Assembly: GCA_036873755.1 (NCBI GenBank)
Contig: JAVTVY010036995.1
Location: 1 to 64,000 of the forward strand
Origin: Hanleya hanleyi
Taxonomy: Eukaryota > Mollusca > Polyplacophora > Lepidopleurida > Hanleyidae
DNA length: 64,000 bases
Direction: 5' to 3'
Position 1 is the first letter of the stretch, and the number at the start of each line of letters is the position of its first letter. This document shows positions 1 through 11,562 of the stretch, in pieces. A model generated the notes under the pieces. The model searched no databases. It was not told the DNA's origin and saw only the letters and a list, made by a program, of their open reading frames with translations. A program made the position numbers and the translations under genes.

Positions 1-837
1 ACAACACTACTCTCTGCCTCCCAGATGAGTTCCATTGAGCTAAAATCTGAGGATTTAGGATTATGGGTACTAGTTTTAAAATACAGAATTTGATCAAAAG
101 CCAGCATCGTACGAGTCTTGTGTACACGTGCTTTATTGTGATAGGGCGACTAATTGTCGTCAAACGTGTGCGAACCTAAAAAAATGATGTTTAGGCTCAA
201 TCAACTCCTGAAAACATCGTTGACGTACTTTGCAGCAGGGCGATTTCAGACTATACATGAATTCGTCTTGCACTCCTCTGTTTTGCAACATCTTTGTGTC
301 ATTTCTTGTGTATACACAATGATTATTCTACGTCATCGTGAAACATATCGAACACAAACTCTCCCAACAGATTTGTGAAGAACAAATCTATGTACGATAC
401 CAACGGCAATATCATACCACTGGCGAACTCCCAGACATTGTCCTTGTCTAGTCTACAGCACACGTCATTTACGCTCAAACAATTTCTGGGATGGCATTCA
501 GTTTTTTTAAGGCCAAACCCCAGGTTTCTTAACCTGGAAACTGAACGTCAAAGGACACAAATGCGACAAACTGGGTCATGTATTAGAGACGCGGAATGAA
601 TGCCCTATGAGCCAGAATCAATTGAAAGTTAAATTTTAAATGGAACGAGATTATCCCAGGCCTTTCGGCAATCATAGTACGGCATTTGGCGCCAACGAGT
701 GACGTTCGTCGTACAAATTCATCAGACTAGGGAAGAGTCAATAACCACAATATACCCACAGGCAGGCTTCAAATGTGAAAATGATAACCATTGCCTCTCA
801 TTCCTGAGAAATTTCGTTTATAATCTTCATTGACGTT
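1..837. other. Unassigned sequence, no gene recognised
   Basis: Only short open frames (74 codons or fewer) are present and none resembles a family I know. No tandem repeat, inverted repeat or PLE-like segment was seen. It is either host intergenic or intronic sequence, or decayed repeat. Confidence 0.5.
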
Positions 838-1905
838 TCCTTTTCATTTCATTTCAATCTTTATTTAACGTCGGAATGGTTAATACAGATAACATTAGCT
901 ACAAAAGCTATTGGTCCGACCAACATATGTGTGTATATATATATATATAATTAAAAGAGTATGGAAGCATGTATTGCAACGCAGATAAAACGGACTAGGC
1001 AAAAAAAAAAAGGACCGCAACATAACAGGAATACCATAAGATTCCTATTTACAAGGTAGTAAAACTAGGATAGATTTAATTAATTAGAAATATCGTATCT
1101 GCAGAGATAACAAGAACAGCTTGGACCTTTCCACTTGTTAATTATTCGTTTAAAACACTTAAAATTGTCCTCTTTTCTGATATCCGAGGGGAGGTCATTC
1201 CAGATTTTGGCACCCATGTAGTCAAAACTTCTTTTGCCATGATTTTCCCCCTTGACTCGGGGTACCGATAGGATACTAGACCCTCCTCTCAGACCATATG
1301 AACTTTTTCGTCTATTAAAAATGTCTTGCAGATATCCCGGGGATATGTTGTTTAAGATCTTAAAAACTTCCATAGCTAAGAGTGGTTCTTCTTAAGTGAA
1401 GTGTTGGTATACCTGCTTTTTGTAATAAAATATCATAGCTGCTGATAAAATCTTTAAAAACAAATCTCAGGGTTCTTTCTTGAATTTTTTCCATGTTTTT
1501 GGTACTTGTTAAGCTGGTAAAATGCCACACAGTGGGACAATAGTTAAAACAGGAGAGTATAAAAGTTTTAAAAACTGCAAGTCTACTGTCAAAGTCTAAA
1601 AACTTTCCGAGCCGTTTTAAAACACAGAGTTGTCTTGCAGCTTTTTTACAGAGGATGGAAACATGAGCGTTAAAATTCAGCTTGACAGAGCATCCATCTA
1701 TGTTTAAGCTAAAATTATCGGATGGTTTGCTGCCAAGCAACATAGCCTGAAATTTATTGCCATTTACACTCATGTGGTTAGCAGCAAACCATTCAACAGC
1801 GGATCTTGTAGCATTTTCAAGCATAAGAATAACATGAGTAACGTCTTTCCCTGGATTTTGCATAGATTAGTTATTGAACATACGCTGGAACACTATAAGA
1901 TTCCC
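838..1905 (-). mobile_element. 5'-truncated LINE (jockey/CR1-like), minus strand
   Basis: Read on the minus strand, this segment carries the C-terminal part of a non-LTR reverse transcriptase, then a 3' untranslated region with a short TA run (about 929-949), an AATAAA signal at 860-865, and a short tail of ATGAA-type repeats ending near 838. Signal plus short repeated tail is the usual 3' end of jockey/CR1/RTE-like LINEs. The 5' end is lost just downstream of where the catalytic FADD motif should be, so the copy is dead on arrival. Family assignment is from the protein pattern only. Confidence 0.8.
1080..1863 (-). pseudogene. LINE reverse transcriptase C-terminus, frameshifted
   Basis: Two overlapping minus frames (1,863-1,360 and 1,373-1,080) together give the end of a non-LTR RT. 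The first contains the post-catalytic block WFAANHMSVNGNKFQAMLLG, typical of the helix after FADD, and the thumb-region YCPTVWHF. The second contains the usual C-terminal block with AKIWNDLPSDIR and CFKRIINKW. The switch of frame in the 14-base overlap marks an indel. These RTs copy their own mRNA at a nicked chromosomal target. This copy lacks the endonuclease and the catalytic aspartates, so it cannot act. Similar blocks occur at 34,850-35,113, but the two copies differ clearly in sequence and probably belong to different lineages. Confidence 0.85.
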
Positions 1906-2305
1906 GATGCTGATAATTGAAGATCATATTCCACAAAATAATAAATCCCTTTCGGACTCATGAGTTGTCCGCGAAAGTTTCAAAGATAGTTACGTATAGT
2001 TCCTTAGGTCCTATGTGGTACGTCTTGGGAGCCTTAATTGGCAAGTGAGGCAAAGTGAGGCAAGATATAGCGTATAACCCATTATGTCGTTCAGTAAATA
2101 CTACTGGAACACCCAATACTGGCTACTCTTCAAACTCATATACTTGAAACCTAACTAGACGTAATTAAAATTCCAAGAACTCAAAACGACTATTTCAAGT
2201 TCACAAGACCATCGTGCATTTCCATTCAGTACATTGAAATTATAGACATTGTCATGCCACCACAGAGTTCAACTGGAATGTATACACGTCCCCAGGCTTT
2301 GTTAG
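1906..2305. other. Unassigned sequence
   Basis: I see no gene, no clear repeat and no PLE match. It separates the truncated 5' end of the LINE from the first PLE-C unit. Confidence 0.4.
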
Positions 2306-3732
2306 TGAACTGTTAGTCCTCTGTACATGCCATTCGACAAATATATGTATGTTTGGTGATTTGGTTGGAAATTTAAGCCGTAAGACGTCGAGCACTACAC
2401 GTTAGTTTTTCTGGGTATTCTTGCATTTACCAGGTTTACCCCATATTCGGGCGTGTACTCCATCAGACGTCCACGATGTTCATTCAATAACCTCAGATCA
2501 GTTATTTGTTTGGGCTGATCTGTCATCAAAGCTCCCGAGCTAGCGTATCTAATTCCGCTTAAGCCGATGCTAGGGGCCGTGATGAACAGCTGCAATAAAA
2601 GCTCGGCTAAGATACTAAGGCTACGTCCGAGAATCCACCGTATTCTCGGGTCTGAATGTGAGGTGCCGAGGGAAGCTTTCCTGTAGAGTCATATGATTGC
2701 TTTTTAGTCGCCAGACGTCGTCAATTTTTCCCCACCTCTTGCATATTTCTTCAATTTATTTCCTGTATATAGTAGGATTCTTCTGATGGACTGTTAGTCC
2801 CCGAGGCTCGCCCTCTGTACATGTCATTCGACAAATATATGTAGGTTTATTGTTTTGGTGGAAAATTTAAGCCGTACGACATCGGACATTACATGTTACT
2901 TAGTATTTCTGGGTATTCTTGCATTTACCAGGTTTACCTCATGTTGAGGCGTTTACCCCATCAGACGTTCACGATGCTCGTTCATTAACATCAGATGAGT
3001 TATGTTTTTAGCTGATATGTCATTACAGATCCTGGGCTGCTAGCGTATCTAGTTCCGCGTAAGCCGGCGTTAGGGACCGTGTGGATATTTCATAGTTTCC
3101 ACATGAACAACTGCAATAAAAGCGTTGCTAAGATACTAAGGCTACGTCCGAGAATCCACCGTGTTCTCGGGTCTGAATGTGAGGTGCCGAGGGAAGCTTT
3201 CTTGTAGTGATATATTTGCTTTTTAGTCGTAGGAGGTCGTCAGTTTTTTCCCACCTCTGGTATATTGCTCCAATTTATTACCTGTATATAGTAGGATTCT
3301 GTTGGTGGACTGTTAGTCCCCGAGACCCGCCCTCTGTACATGGCATTCGACAAATATATGTAGGTTTATTGTTTTGGTAGGAAATTTAAGCCGTACGACA
3401 TCGGACATTACATATTACATAGTTTTTCTGGGTATTCTTGCATTTACCAGTTTTAACTCATGTTGAGGCGTGTACTCCATCAGACGTTCACGATGATCAT
3501 ACATTAACATCAGATGAGTTATTTCTTTGAGCTGATTTCCACATGAAATGTTGCAATAAAAGCGGGGCTGAGATACTAAAGCTGCCTTCGTCCGAGAATC
3601 CAGCGTGTTCTCGGGTCTCGGGTCTGAATGTGAGGTGGGTGCCGAGAGAAGCTTTCCTGTGGAGTCATATGGTTACTTTTAAGTCGCCAGACGTCGTCAA
3701 TTTTTCTCACCTCTTGCATATTGCTCCAATTC
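2306..3732 (+). repeat. Three tandem PLE-C pseudo-LTR units
   Basis: Three head-to-tail copies of one unit start at about 2,306, 2,788 and 3,307, each beginning at a GGACTGTTAGTCC-like string (the first has GAACTGTTAGTCC). Inside each are the shared PLE 3' features. Units 1 and 2 carry the ATTCCGCTTAAGCC...GGGGCCG type core, and all three carry the ATGAA-stem-AATAAAAGC-stem hairpin (2,581, 3,103 and 3,543). Unit 3 has lost the core by a deletion of about 80 bases. Unit 3 runs straight into a PLE coding remnant at 3,733. Known PLEs carry such tandem pseudo-LTRs upstream of the ORF. Here the triplication and the CxC remnant fit that layout. Confidence 0.7.
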
Positions 3733-3955
3733 AGTTGTGTTTGTGGATCGTCGAACTTTATCTATATATCATGTTAACATATTGTGAATGACAACCATAT
3801 AATAGTGAGTAGCGAAGACACACTTCTGATTGTTAGACCTAAATATACAGTATATATAACCTAAATCTGAAGACCGACCTTTAGATAGTCCCATCTTACT
3901 CGACCATAACCTGACTGAGTAGTCAAAGCGAGAAATATTAGTCAAATAACCTTGT
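3733..3955 (+). pseudogene. PLE CxC linker and RT N-terminal remnant
   Basis: Translation starting at 3,733 gives SCVCGSSNFIY, matching the CxC block of A-main at about 53,406-53,438 (SCDCESSNFIY). The following DNA stays alignable by eye with A-main: the GPKYR-encoding stretch, the CTGAAGACCGACC-like stretch and the GTCTAAGCGAGAAA-like stretch (about 3,935-3,950). It then loses similarity. Stops and small gaps break every frame. The CxC cysteines (codons 3,736 and 3,742) survive. It is a dead fragment and forms the coding side of the PLE-C pseudo-LTR array. Confidence 0.65.
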
Positions 3956-4267
3956 CAAATCCGTATCACTCAATTTAATGAATTTTTAAGTCGTTTTGGT
4001 CCTCATCCCAGAGTCAGGCATGCCTTGTCGCGTCAGCATAAATGAAAAGCTGTTGATCGTTTTTCTTTTGCAAGAGATTAGCTTATGTCTCCCAATCATA
4101 ACTTATCCCTTTGCCCTTCTTGACATTGAAGTTCTTTAAGACGTCCATTTATTTGCTTCACCGTGTCATTGAAGCTATGTAATACCTTTGCATTTTGACT
4201 GAATTATGTAAATGAAATATCACAAGAGTGTCTCTTGGTTATGCTCAAGGTATGTCTGATCAATACA
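3956..4267. other. Unassigned sequence
   Basis: No gene or repeat recognised between two PLE fragments. Confidence 0.4.
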
Positions 4268-4506
4268 ATTACAAGCGTCTAGTCCGTCATTCGTAATTCA
4301 GCCGTCGTCCATTAGAGAATATCCGCGTCCATAATCCAAAGACCTATTCCATATTCCATATAACGGTATTAGCACCAAATTCAAAAAGACAATCATAGTA
4401 TACATAAATATAGGCTTGTTTCCTGCAAGAGAGAAGCGGTCAACAGTTTTCAATGATGCCGGCAAGACATCATGATGTTCCAAAAATATCAAATCCGTAT
4501 CGCTGA
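4268..4506 (-). mobile_element. PLE-A 3' end fragment (minus)
   Basis: This is the reverse complement of the last part of A-main (about 55,260-55,565), starting exactly at the family terminus GACGCTTGTAATT (low-coordinate side) and ending at the GCTGAT string. The copy is therefore severely 5'-truncated. It keeps the conserved terminal blocks around CTGTTGACCGCTTCTCTC and GGACGACGGCTGA. Confidence 0.85.
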
Positions 4507-4933
4507 TAACAGTAATAACAAAGTAATAATAAGTAATAACAAAGGTGAGACAATACTTGAAGAAGGCCAACTGCATATGCATAAACGAATAAAAGGAACC
4601 AAAACAGTCTATTTCTATTTTAGCCTACGTGAAACTCTGGCGCACCAGGTAGTAAGATCTGACCATATCTCCGTACTGCTGAACCTAAATGTAGACAAGA
4701 AATCCTCAATAAGTAAAACAAAAACAATTGATCTCCTCAGGAAACTAGACTTCTCCAAATTGAGATAATCCACTGAAAATGCATCAACAAAATGGTGCAT
4801 CGAATTTAACAATGAAGGCTTCGACACCAAAAACCACATAATGCTTCCTCCACGAAAACTCACCGAATGTATAAATGACTCTGTTCTCAAGAAAAGAGTA
4901 AATCCTGACAATCCTTTGCGATTAAAATACTGA
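4507..4933 (+). pseudogene. Broken ORF of unknown family
   Basis: Immediately beyond the PLE fragment, one frame stays open from about 4,507 to a TAA at 4,766-4,768. It resumes in the same frame to a TGA at 4,931-4,933, about 140 codons in all. Residues include NNKGETILEEGQLHMHKR, then KGTKTVYFYF, and after the stop KWCIEFNNEGFD and LRLKY. The NKGE...L...G start followed by basic and aromatic residues faintly recalls a FLYWCH zinc finger, found in some MULE transposases, but the expected Cys/His ligands are not visible. I do not assign a function. The long readable frame across a single stop suggests a recently decayed coding sequence. Confidence 0.35.
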
Positions 4934-5687
4934 AATTAAGCAAAGAAAACGAAAATACAATCACGCACATGTTCGGACAGTTTGTGTAAGCAAATATTCA
5001 AAGTAAAACAAATAAAGAACCTGTAAATCAGGGTCTCCTTCAAATTAACCAGCAACCATCATCCCAGGGACTGGGACTTCACGATCATGGATCCCACGTG
5101 GAATGCGGTGGATCGTTTAGAGAGGTGAGTCGGTGTTCATATATGCCCTTACTATAAATGAGTAATATTTTACGCCGATACGTGACATTCAAAGTAGGAA
5201 CGCAGCATATCGCGAATCAATGAATATCTACACTGTAGTCGGAAACCATTTGTAGATTCGAAAAAATATCTTGGTCATTATTAGGGGAGAAATATGCCTT
5301 TTATACAACTAGATATTCTCAACATTCTGCAAAGATTAATGCAACCTTATCTGAAGCGGTTCACTATTCAAATTCCAAAATACTTAGTAGGTACTCTGTA
5401 CCATTATATCGGAGATTCATTGAGTCTCCACGAAAATATGCATTATACTCTCAAAGACTGAAAAAGGCCGTTTCGTTTACACAGGAGAAACTTCTTTATC
5501 TATTAAGTTTGCGAATTCAAAGATTTATTTCTTTAATTATGCATAAAAAGCTGTTTTTCGTATCGACAATATACCAAATGTTACATTGTAAACGCTCATA
5601 GTGGATTAATATTTGGCTGTACAAACATAGCAGCTAAAGAAGTTTCTCTTTTGTAAACTACTTCTTTCAACTATGCATCAGCCGTTA
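4934..5687. other. Unassigned sequence
   Basis: No coding region, repeat family or RNA gene recognised. Confidence 0.4.
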
Positions 5688-5800
5688 TGGTCAAGACTGT
5701 ATGGGTTGCACGGCATACTCTGTATGACCAGTGCCCATTGTACTACGATGGAGTGCCCAATCAAACCAACCAACCGACCAACCAACCAATGGACGCTAGT
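5688..5800 (-). repeat. Short dispersed repeat with (GGTT)n, copy 1
   Basis: Read on the minus strand, a GGTT-rich microsatellite (about 5,765-5,795) is followed by a roughly 70-bp block with GGGCACTCCATCGT and ACTGGTCA. A second copy of that block lies at about 59,750-59,830 on the plus strand. Two copies in opposite orientation indicate a dispersed SINE-like family. No polymerase III boxes are convincing. Confidence 0.5.
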
Positions 5801-6449
5801 ATTATTTTGATGAACAATTGTCAAATTAAGGATACAGAGCCCTCCTGCATGCAGACAATTTTTCACACCCTCTTGAATTTGTCTTTTTACAGTTAACAAT
5901 TAGCCCCATAGCTATGGCAATGTATATCCATTGAAAGAGTATTTCTCAAGGATTCCAAATGTATAAATTTGTTCGCTATAAACTTATGTCTTGTGACGAT
6001 AAATGGATTTTAATCAAATTAATGTCCAAACTGAGCCTTCTTTTCAAAATGGCTATTTCCAATAAAGTATTCCACTTATCGTCACATACATCATCATTTC
6101 TGGTAGAAGACAACTCCAACAGGAAATTCTTGTCTCAGTTTTTTTAAGTTTTGGTCTAGTTATTGTTCTATTGACTTTTAATGGAAAATTTCTCTGTAAA
6201 ATCGAGTAACTCCCAGTGTTAAAGTAACGAAATTCTGAGACACGGTTAAGGGGTACATAGTGTATCAAATAATCACACCAAATGCGTCATAATATTCTTA
6301 TCGTCAAACTTCTATAATGGATCAGCAGTAGTTTTTGACAAATAACAATTAAGTCGTTTTAGCATATTACAATGTATATCAAATTACCATGGATATCTTG
6401 TATTGAGCAATGTTCGAGCTGCGGGAAATAAGACAGAACTTACATGTAC
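5801..6449. other. Unassigned AT-rich sequence
   Basis: Only short open frames with no recognisable features. No repeats seen. Confidence 0.4.
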
Positions 6450-6548
6450 TTGGCGCAGCGCCAGAGATCCTGTACTCAACGATCGTATTCTGCTATCAGT
6501 GTGTAATATTTATACCTCGCCAAACTTGAAAAACTCGAAGGTGCTTGA
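6450..6548 (-). pseudogene. PLE RT C-terminal fragment (minus)
   Basis: The segment matches the reverse complement of the extreme C-terminal RT region of the PLEs (around FLKFGDTYR...AKYERSVQDLW, A-main 55,005-55,085), with several substitutions. It is fused tail-to-head with a plus-strand PLE-B 3' region starting at about 6,549, which gives an inverted junction. Confidence 0.65.
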
Positions 6549-6707
6549 TAGAATAGTCATGACGAAAGCGTGAATGAGATACATTGGAAACTAATTTGCA
6601 TAAAGAATACTTGTTAGTGATCAAGATTTTCTGTAAAGAACATCATGATGTCTTGCTGATATCATTGGACACTGCTGACCGCTTCTCTCTTACAGGAAAC
6701 CTTCTTG

Positions 6708-6741
<34 letters not shown>

Positions 6742-6945
6742 CGTGTGTGTGTAGGTGTGTGTATGTGTGTGTGTGTGTGTGTGTTTTGTTTTGTGTTTAT
6801 ATTTCGTTTAATAAATATTCGGAATGGATGCTAACTGAATGTACAAAAAAGGTATTTTCGTTATTGAAGCAGAAATTATTTTATGGACGACGGCTGAAAA
6901 CTGAATCTCGGTTCTGACGCCTTTGCTACAGAATCAACACATGCA
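6549..6945 (+). mobile_element. PLE-B 3' region with internal (GT)n
   Basis: The plus strand carries a degraded hairpin segment (AAAGCGTGAATGAGATAC), then the conserved CATCATGATGTCTTGC and GACCGCTTCTCTC blocks. A GT microsatellite at about 6,703-6,787 interrupts it. After that come the terminal blocks with TGGACGACGGCTGAA and a degraded CTGACGCCTTTGCTA end. The open frame through the GT run is an artefact of the microsatellite. Confidence 0.7.
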
Positions 6946-7007
6946 ATAATTCCCTTTGGCGTTGATTGATAGTCACATATTTCACAAGATATATAAACAC
7001 AAGCTAT

Positions 7008-7370
7008 AATTACAAGCGTCTGCTCCGTCGTTTATAATTCAGCCGTCGTCCATCAAAGAACATCAGCGTTCATAATCCAAAGACCCATTCCATATACCAT
7101 ATAACAGCATTAGCACCAAATTCAAAAAGACTGTATACATAAACATAGGCTAGTTTCCTGCAGCAGAGACGCGGTCAACAGTTTTCAGTGGTGCCGCAAG
7201 ACATCATGATGTTCCACAAATATCAAATCCGTAGATTTGCTAATATGCTATTCGTTGTAAAGTCGTCATCCAGAGAATGATGTATCTCAGTCACGCTTTG
7301 ATTGTGACCATTCATATGAGCACCACGAGGATCTTGAAGAACATGGGTTCATACGGCCCCTAGTGTATAT
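7008..7370 (-). mobile_element. PLE-A 3' region (minus)
   Basis: Reverse complement of A-main 3' region. It begins at the terminus (TTACAAGCGTC on this strand) and runs through the hairpin (about 7,290-7,325) to the GGCCCCTAG core, where it stops. The copy is therefore truncated just before the RT stop codon. Confidence 0.85.
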
Positions 7371-8924
7371 ATAGTGTCTTGCAGGAGTGTAGCTATGAAA
7401 TCAAGTTGACTGAGAGTGTCCGGCTCCTATCTTCTAACCCGGGTAAGACATTTTCTCCACTTTAAATATAAGTGACAGTCCTTAGTTTCTATAGAAAAGG
7501 AACACTGTTAGCCAGGGCATTCTTAGCCTTCACACCTACAAGATATTGTCATTTAATATATCATCCAATCTGTGTCTGATAAGTATGATGTTTGTTTTGT
7601 TGAAAGTGTTTTAGATGTAAATAATAAGTATGACAGTCATATTCAGCCATACGCTGATTAATAAAGGGCTGATACAAAAGGTAGGGATTAAAAAAGTACG
7701 GATTTGATGAAGGAAACAATCTTATTACTGATTATTTCATTAGACTTGTATATAATCCCATTGGATGAGTTCATCACCTTTCTAACAGGCAAAAGCAATG
7801 TGTACCTATAGAGAAAAGCTGTATCACGCCCATACATTTTTATCTTTAGATTCTATTTCGACATTTATATGCTAAGATATTGTGATGTGAGAAATAGATC
7901 ATCAAATTCGTGCTCATTTGTCTGATTTTTATCACACTAATTTATTACATTAAATTGAAGCTAAAGCTCGTTTCACTTGGGTCTTATCAGACTCGTGTGA
8001 TAAAAATTAGTTAAATGACCACTCGTAGTGATAATCTCTATATATAATATTAGGATATACGTCATGTAACTCTTATAGTATACTACGGTACAAATCACAC
8101 TAAAATAAAAAAGAAGTCAGATTAAATAGCATGAATGTTTTTTACAATATATACACTTTCTTTATGCCTGTTTCAGTATATCTGAAGTGAAAACTTTCAG
8201 ATCGAGATTCTTAAAAACTGATCTAGAGATCGTAGTTAATACCATTTTGAGGTATTTCTTTTGACTTTTTTGTCTGATAATTACTTTCAATAATATATTA
8301 ATTCTCCAGATTATTCCTTAGAAGTATGTCTATATCTCTATATCATTATTCAATAACTTTAAAAAATCGAATCAGAGTCATGGTCATTTGAAAGCAATAA
8401 TATGTTTCTTGACGATCGATTTTCTTAACTATATAGTGAGGAGGTCTTTACACCAATTTGACATACGTTGTCGACAGTCATGTTCGAAAATGATTATACC
8501 GTACTTATTCTATTGCGTTTCATTTTCAGGAGTTCGCCCATAAAAGATCACCATATTTAATTGGCGCCTCAACAACGGAGACTCCCATCTCATATTTCCA
8601 TTTTCACACAAATTGGAGGTACTGGAGATATTTCTCTGAACATCTGTGTCGTTCTAATTTTGTTTTGAACAGTGTGTGCTTCGGAATATACCTATGGCCC
8701 CCATCCATATTCCTGATGATTAGTCACGTATACAAGTGATTTTTGGTAAATTAAAAATAAATTTTTGAACACCTTTGAATGAATTTCTAACTAATGAATC
8801 AAATACTCAAGCATGGAACGTAATATTCTCTGTTCTGCAGCGAATATTTTGTTAAATTCAATTGTTCCTCCATCACGATTTGTGGAAGTCTCATCGGAGA
8901 AGGCTCAGACAGTGCAAACATACA
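7371..8924. other. Unassigned AT-rich sequence
   Basis: About 1.5 kb with no open frame of 60 codons or more, no tandem repeat and no PLE match that I can see. Likely intergenic or intronic. Confidence 0.4.
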
Positions 8925-9520
8925 TTTATTACTGTACTATGGTAAAGGCATATAGCCCGTGTTTATTACTGTACTATAGTAAAGGCATATAGCCCGTGTT
9001 TATTACTGTACTATGGTAAAGGCATATAGCCCGTGTTTATTACTGTACTATGGTAAAGGCATATAGCCCGTGTTTATTACTGTACTATAGTAAAAGCATA
9101 TAGCCCGTGTTTATTACTGCACTATGGTAAAGGCATATAGCCCGTGTTTATTACTGTACTATGGTAAAGGCATATAGCCCGTGTTTATTACTGTACTATG
9201 GTAAAGGCATATAGCCCGTGTTTATTACTGTACTATGGTAAAGGCATATAGCCCGTGTTTATTACTGTACTATGGTAAAGGCATATAGCCCGTGTTTATT
9301 ACTGTACTATGGTAAAGGCATATAGCCCGTGTTTATTACTGTACTATGGTAAAGGCATATAGCCCGTGTTTATTACTGTACTATGGTAAAGGCATATAGC
9401 CCGTGTTTATTACTGTACTATGGTAAAGGCATATAGCCCGTGTTTATTACTGTACTATGGTAAAGGCATATAGCCCGTGTTTATTACTGCACTATGGTAA
9501 AGGCATATAGCCCGTGTTTA
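8925..9520 (+). repeat. 37-bp minisatellite, about 16 copies
   Basis: The unit runs from TTTATTACTGTACTATGG to GCCCGTG (37 bp) and repeats about 16 times with almost no variation. The few differences are single bases, such as TATGG to TATAG and TGTAC to TGCAC. High identity implies recent expansion. No spacers vary, so it is not CRISPR-like. No coding frame is kept because 37 is not divisible by three. Confidence 0.95.
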
Positions 9521-10163
9521 GAAAATAACGTTTTATTTATTATTTTTACAGGTAAATAAATAATCAGTGCGAGAGTCTATGACCGATGTCTATCGCATGC
9601 AATAACTGATGAATAACCAACTATACATGCATACGTTGATCGAGTAGACATACCACATACATGTATACCTTACTGGACAGTATTAACATATAATTTTACC
9701 TACAGCAGTGTCAATATTTCTGAATGCGTTATAATCATCTACTTTTTGTTTTGTTTTGTTTTTTCATCATAAACAACTCTTACCTTCTGCTTCATGCATG
9801 TGAGCTATTCCCGAAATGCCATACCTCACAATGCGCTATAGGTGTAGAACAACAATGGAGATTTTTGTTCCAGTTATATCAAGCTAAGCTGAAACAAATG
9901 AAAAATATATATAAGGTATAGTGGATGATATTTATACATGAATAGTGACCAAATATGCCACAATACTGGTTAAGGACTTTTCCCCGTTCTTCCTTATTAA
10001 CGAGTTAATAATTATCTGACTACTGATAACATGAATTATTAGTTTGTAATAACAAAGATTCAGAACTTGACCAATTTTGAATAAAATCTAATAATGAAGT
10101 GTATATACTTTGCTTAAATTATTTCATAAATTCTTAGGATAATATATTATATAATCATTAAGT
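9521..10163. other. Unassigned AT-rich sequence
   Basis: No gene or repeat recognised. Confidence 0.4.
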
Positions 10164-10196
<33 letters not shown>

Positions 10197-10500
10197 TATC
10201 ATATTTCTTCGACAATATATTCATTTTTCAATTGTTTGATTCACTTACTGTTTCTTCCATCTTTATATTAATTATTATTGAGGATGACTATATTAACTAC
10301 TACAATACCAAATTATTATCAGTTACATCTATAGTAAGTATATAATAATATATGATATTTATTCGTCAGTATATATATTCCTTTTCCAATTGTTTGATAT
10401 ACTTTCTGTTTCTTCCATCTTTATGATATTAATTATTATTGATGATGATCACTATATTATTTACTATACGTAATTATTATCAGTTACATGTAGCTATGAA
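10164..10500 (+). repeat. (AT)n and imperfect tandem duplication of about 155 bp
   Basis: An AT dinucleotide run (10,164-10,192) precedes two diverged head-to-tail copies of an AT-rich unit, about 10,193-10,345 and 10,346-10,500. Both contain CAATTGTTTGAT, CTGTTTCTTCCATC and TAATTATTATCAGTTACAT. Confidence 0.75.
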
Positions 10501-11562
10501 TATCCATAAAAATTTACAGTAGTCCTTTCTTGCGAATACAATGTTATGCAATCTTCCCCACATATATGCGGTTGTGTGGTATTTTTCTTAGTCAAGAACA
10601 GAGATATTTTCCTGGAAAATTGAGATTTTTTTTGTGAGAATCAGACAAATGAAGATTTATGAGGATTGTCAAAATAAAAACACAATCGAATAACACACAA
10701 CAGATTGTTCATTTGAAATAAATACAGACTCCCCCGCATTGCTTTAAATGGCGCTACGATTTTTTATTTCTGCGTATGAACGTTTATTGTGTTTTATTTC
10801 CTTTGTCACCGACTATCAAATCTAATAATATTTCAACAGCCCACGTTGTTCTGGGCAGAGAAATGCAAAGAACGATAAAATCACAATTAACCGAATTCTC
10901 ATTCCTACAAAAAATCGTCAACCCAATCTCTGTCAAATGCGATTGCTTACTTGATAAACAAGCCGAACATTAAAGCAACGAAATAAAGTAATGTCATTAT
11001 TATGCGGCAGACACAACGATTTATCCTATCAAATTTATTAACAACAACTGTACATCATAGGAGATGCTTTGAATGCATATGTATGATCAGTAGCAGTGTA
11101 ACAGTTTAATTTGTGAAAAAGTTTTAATAAAGTTTTAATAATTTGCCGGTTTCTTGTCGCTGACACTCTAAAATGAAGTTTTCTCCAAGCTGATGATTGT
11201 TTTAATATTTTTTATATTTGTCTGACAATAAACAAATGAGTCTTGCATCATGACGAAACGCGGAAAAGAAGAAAATATGAACATATGGCGCCGGCATTGA
11301 TAATCCTCCTACTGCTTGTTTCCCACGTGCATTGTTTGATATATAGTGTACGTCAAGTTCAACTTCGTCGTGGAATGATTTCAGACAGCATATAATTTGT
11401 GTCTTACTGGATTGTCAATTCTTCCTTTGTTCCAAGTCATTTCAATGAAATGAATATATAGTAGGCGTATGTATACGGTCAAAAAAGTGCACCGGAACTA
11501 TGACAAATTATCGTGAATATAAGGTATAAGCCCTCATAAAAGCATATAATCATGTACTGAAG
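10501..11562. other. Unassigned sequence
   Basis: A 65-codon open frame at 10,776-10,973 has no recognisable motif. No repeats seen. Confidence 0.4.

Noticed and set aside
6705..6917. Cysteine-valine-rich ORF
   Set aside because: Translation of a GT microsatellite inside a PLE tail.
8925..9520. CRISPR-like direct repeats
   Set aside because: Units are contiguous with no variable spacers, and the context is a eukaryotic genome.
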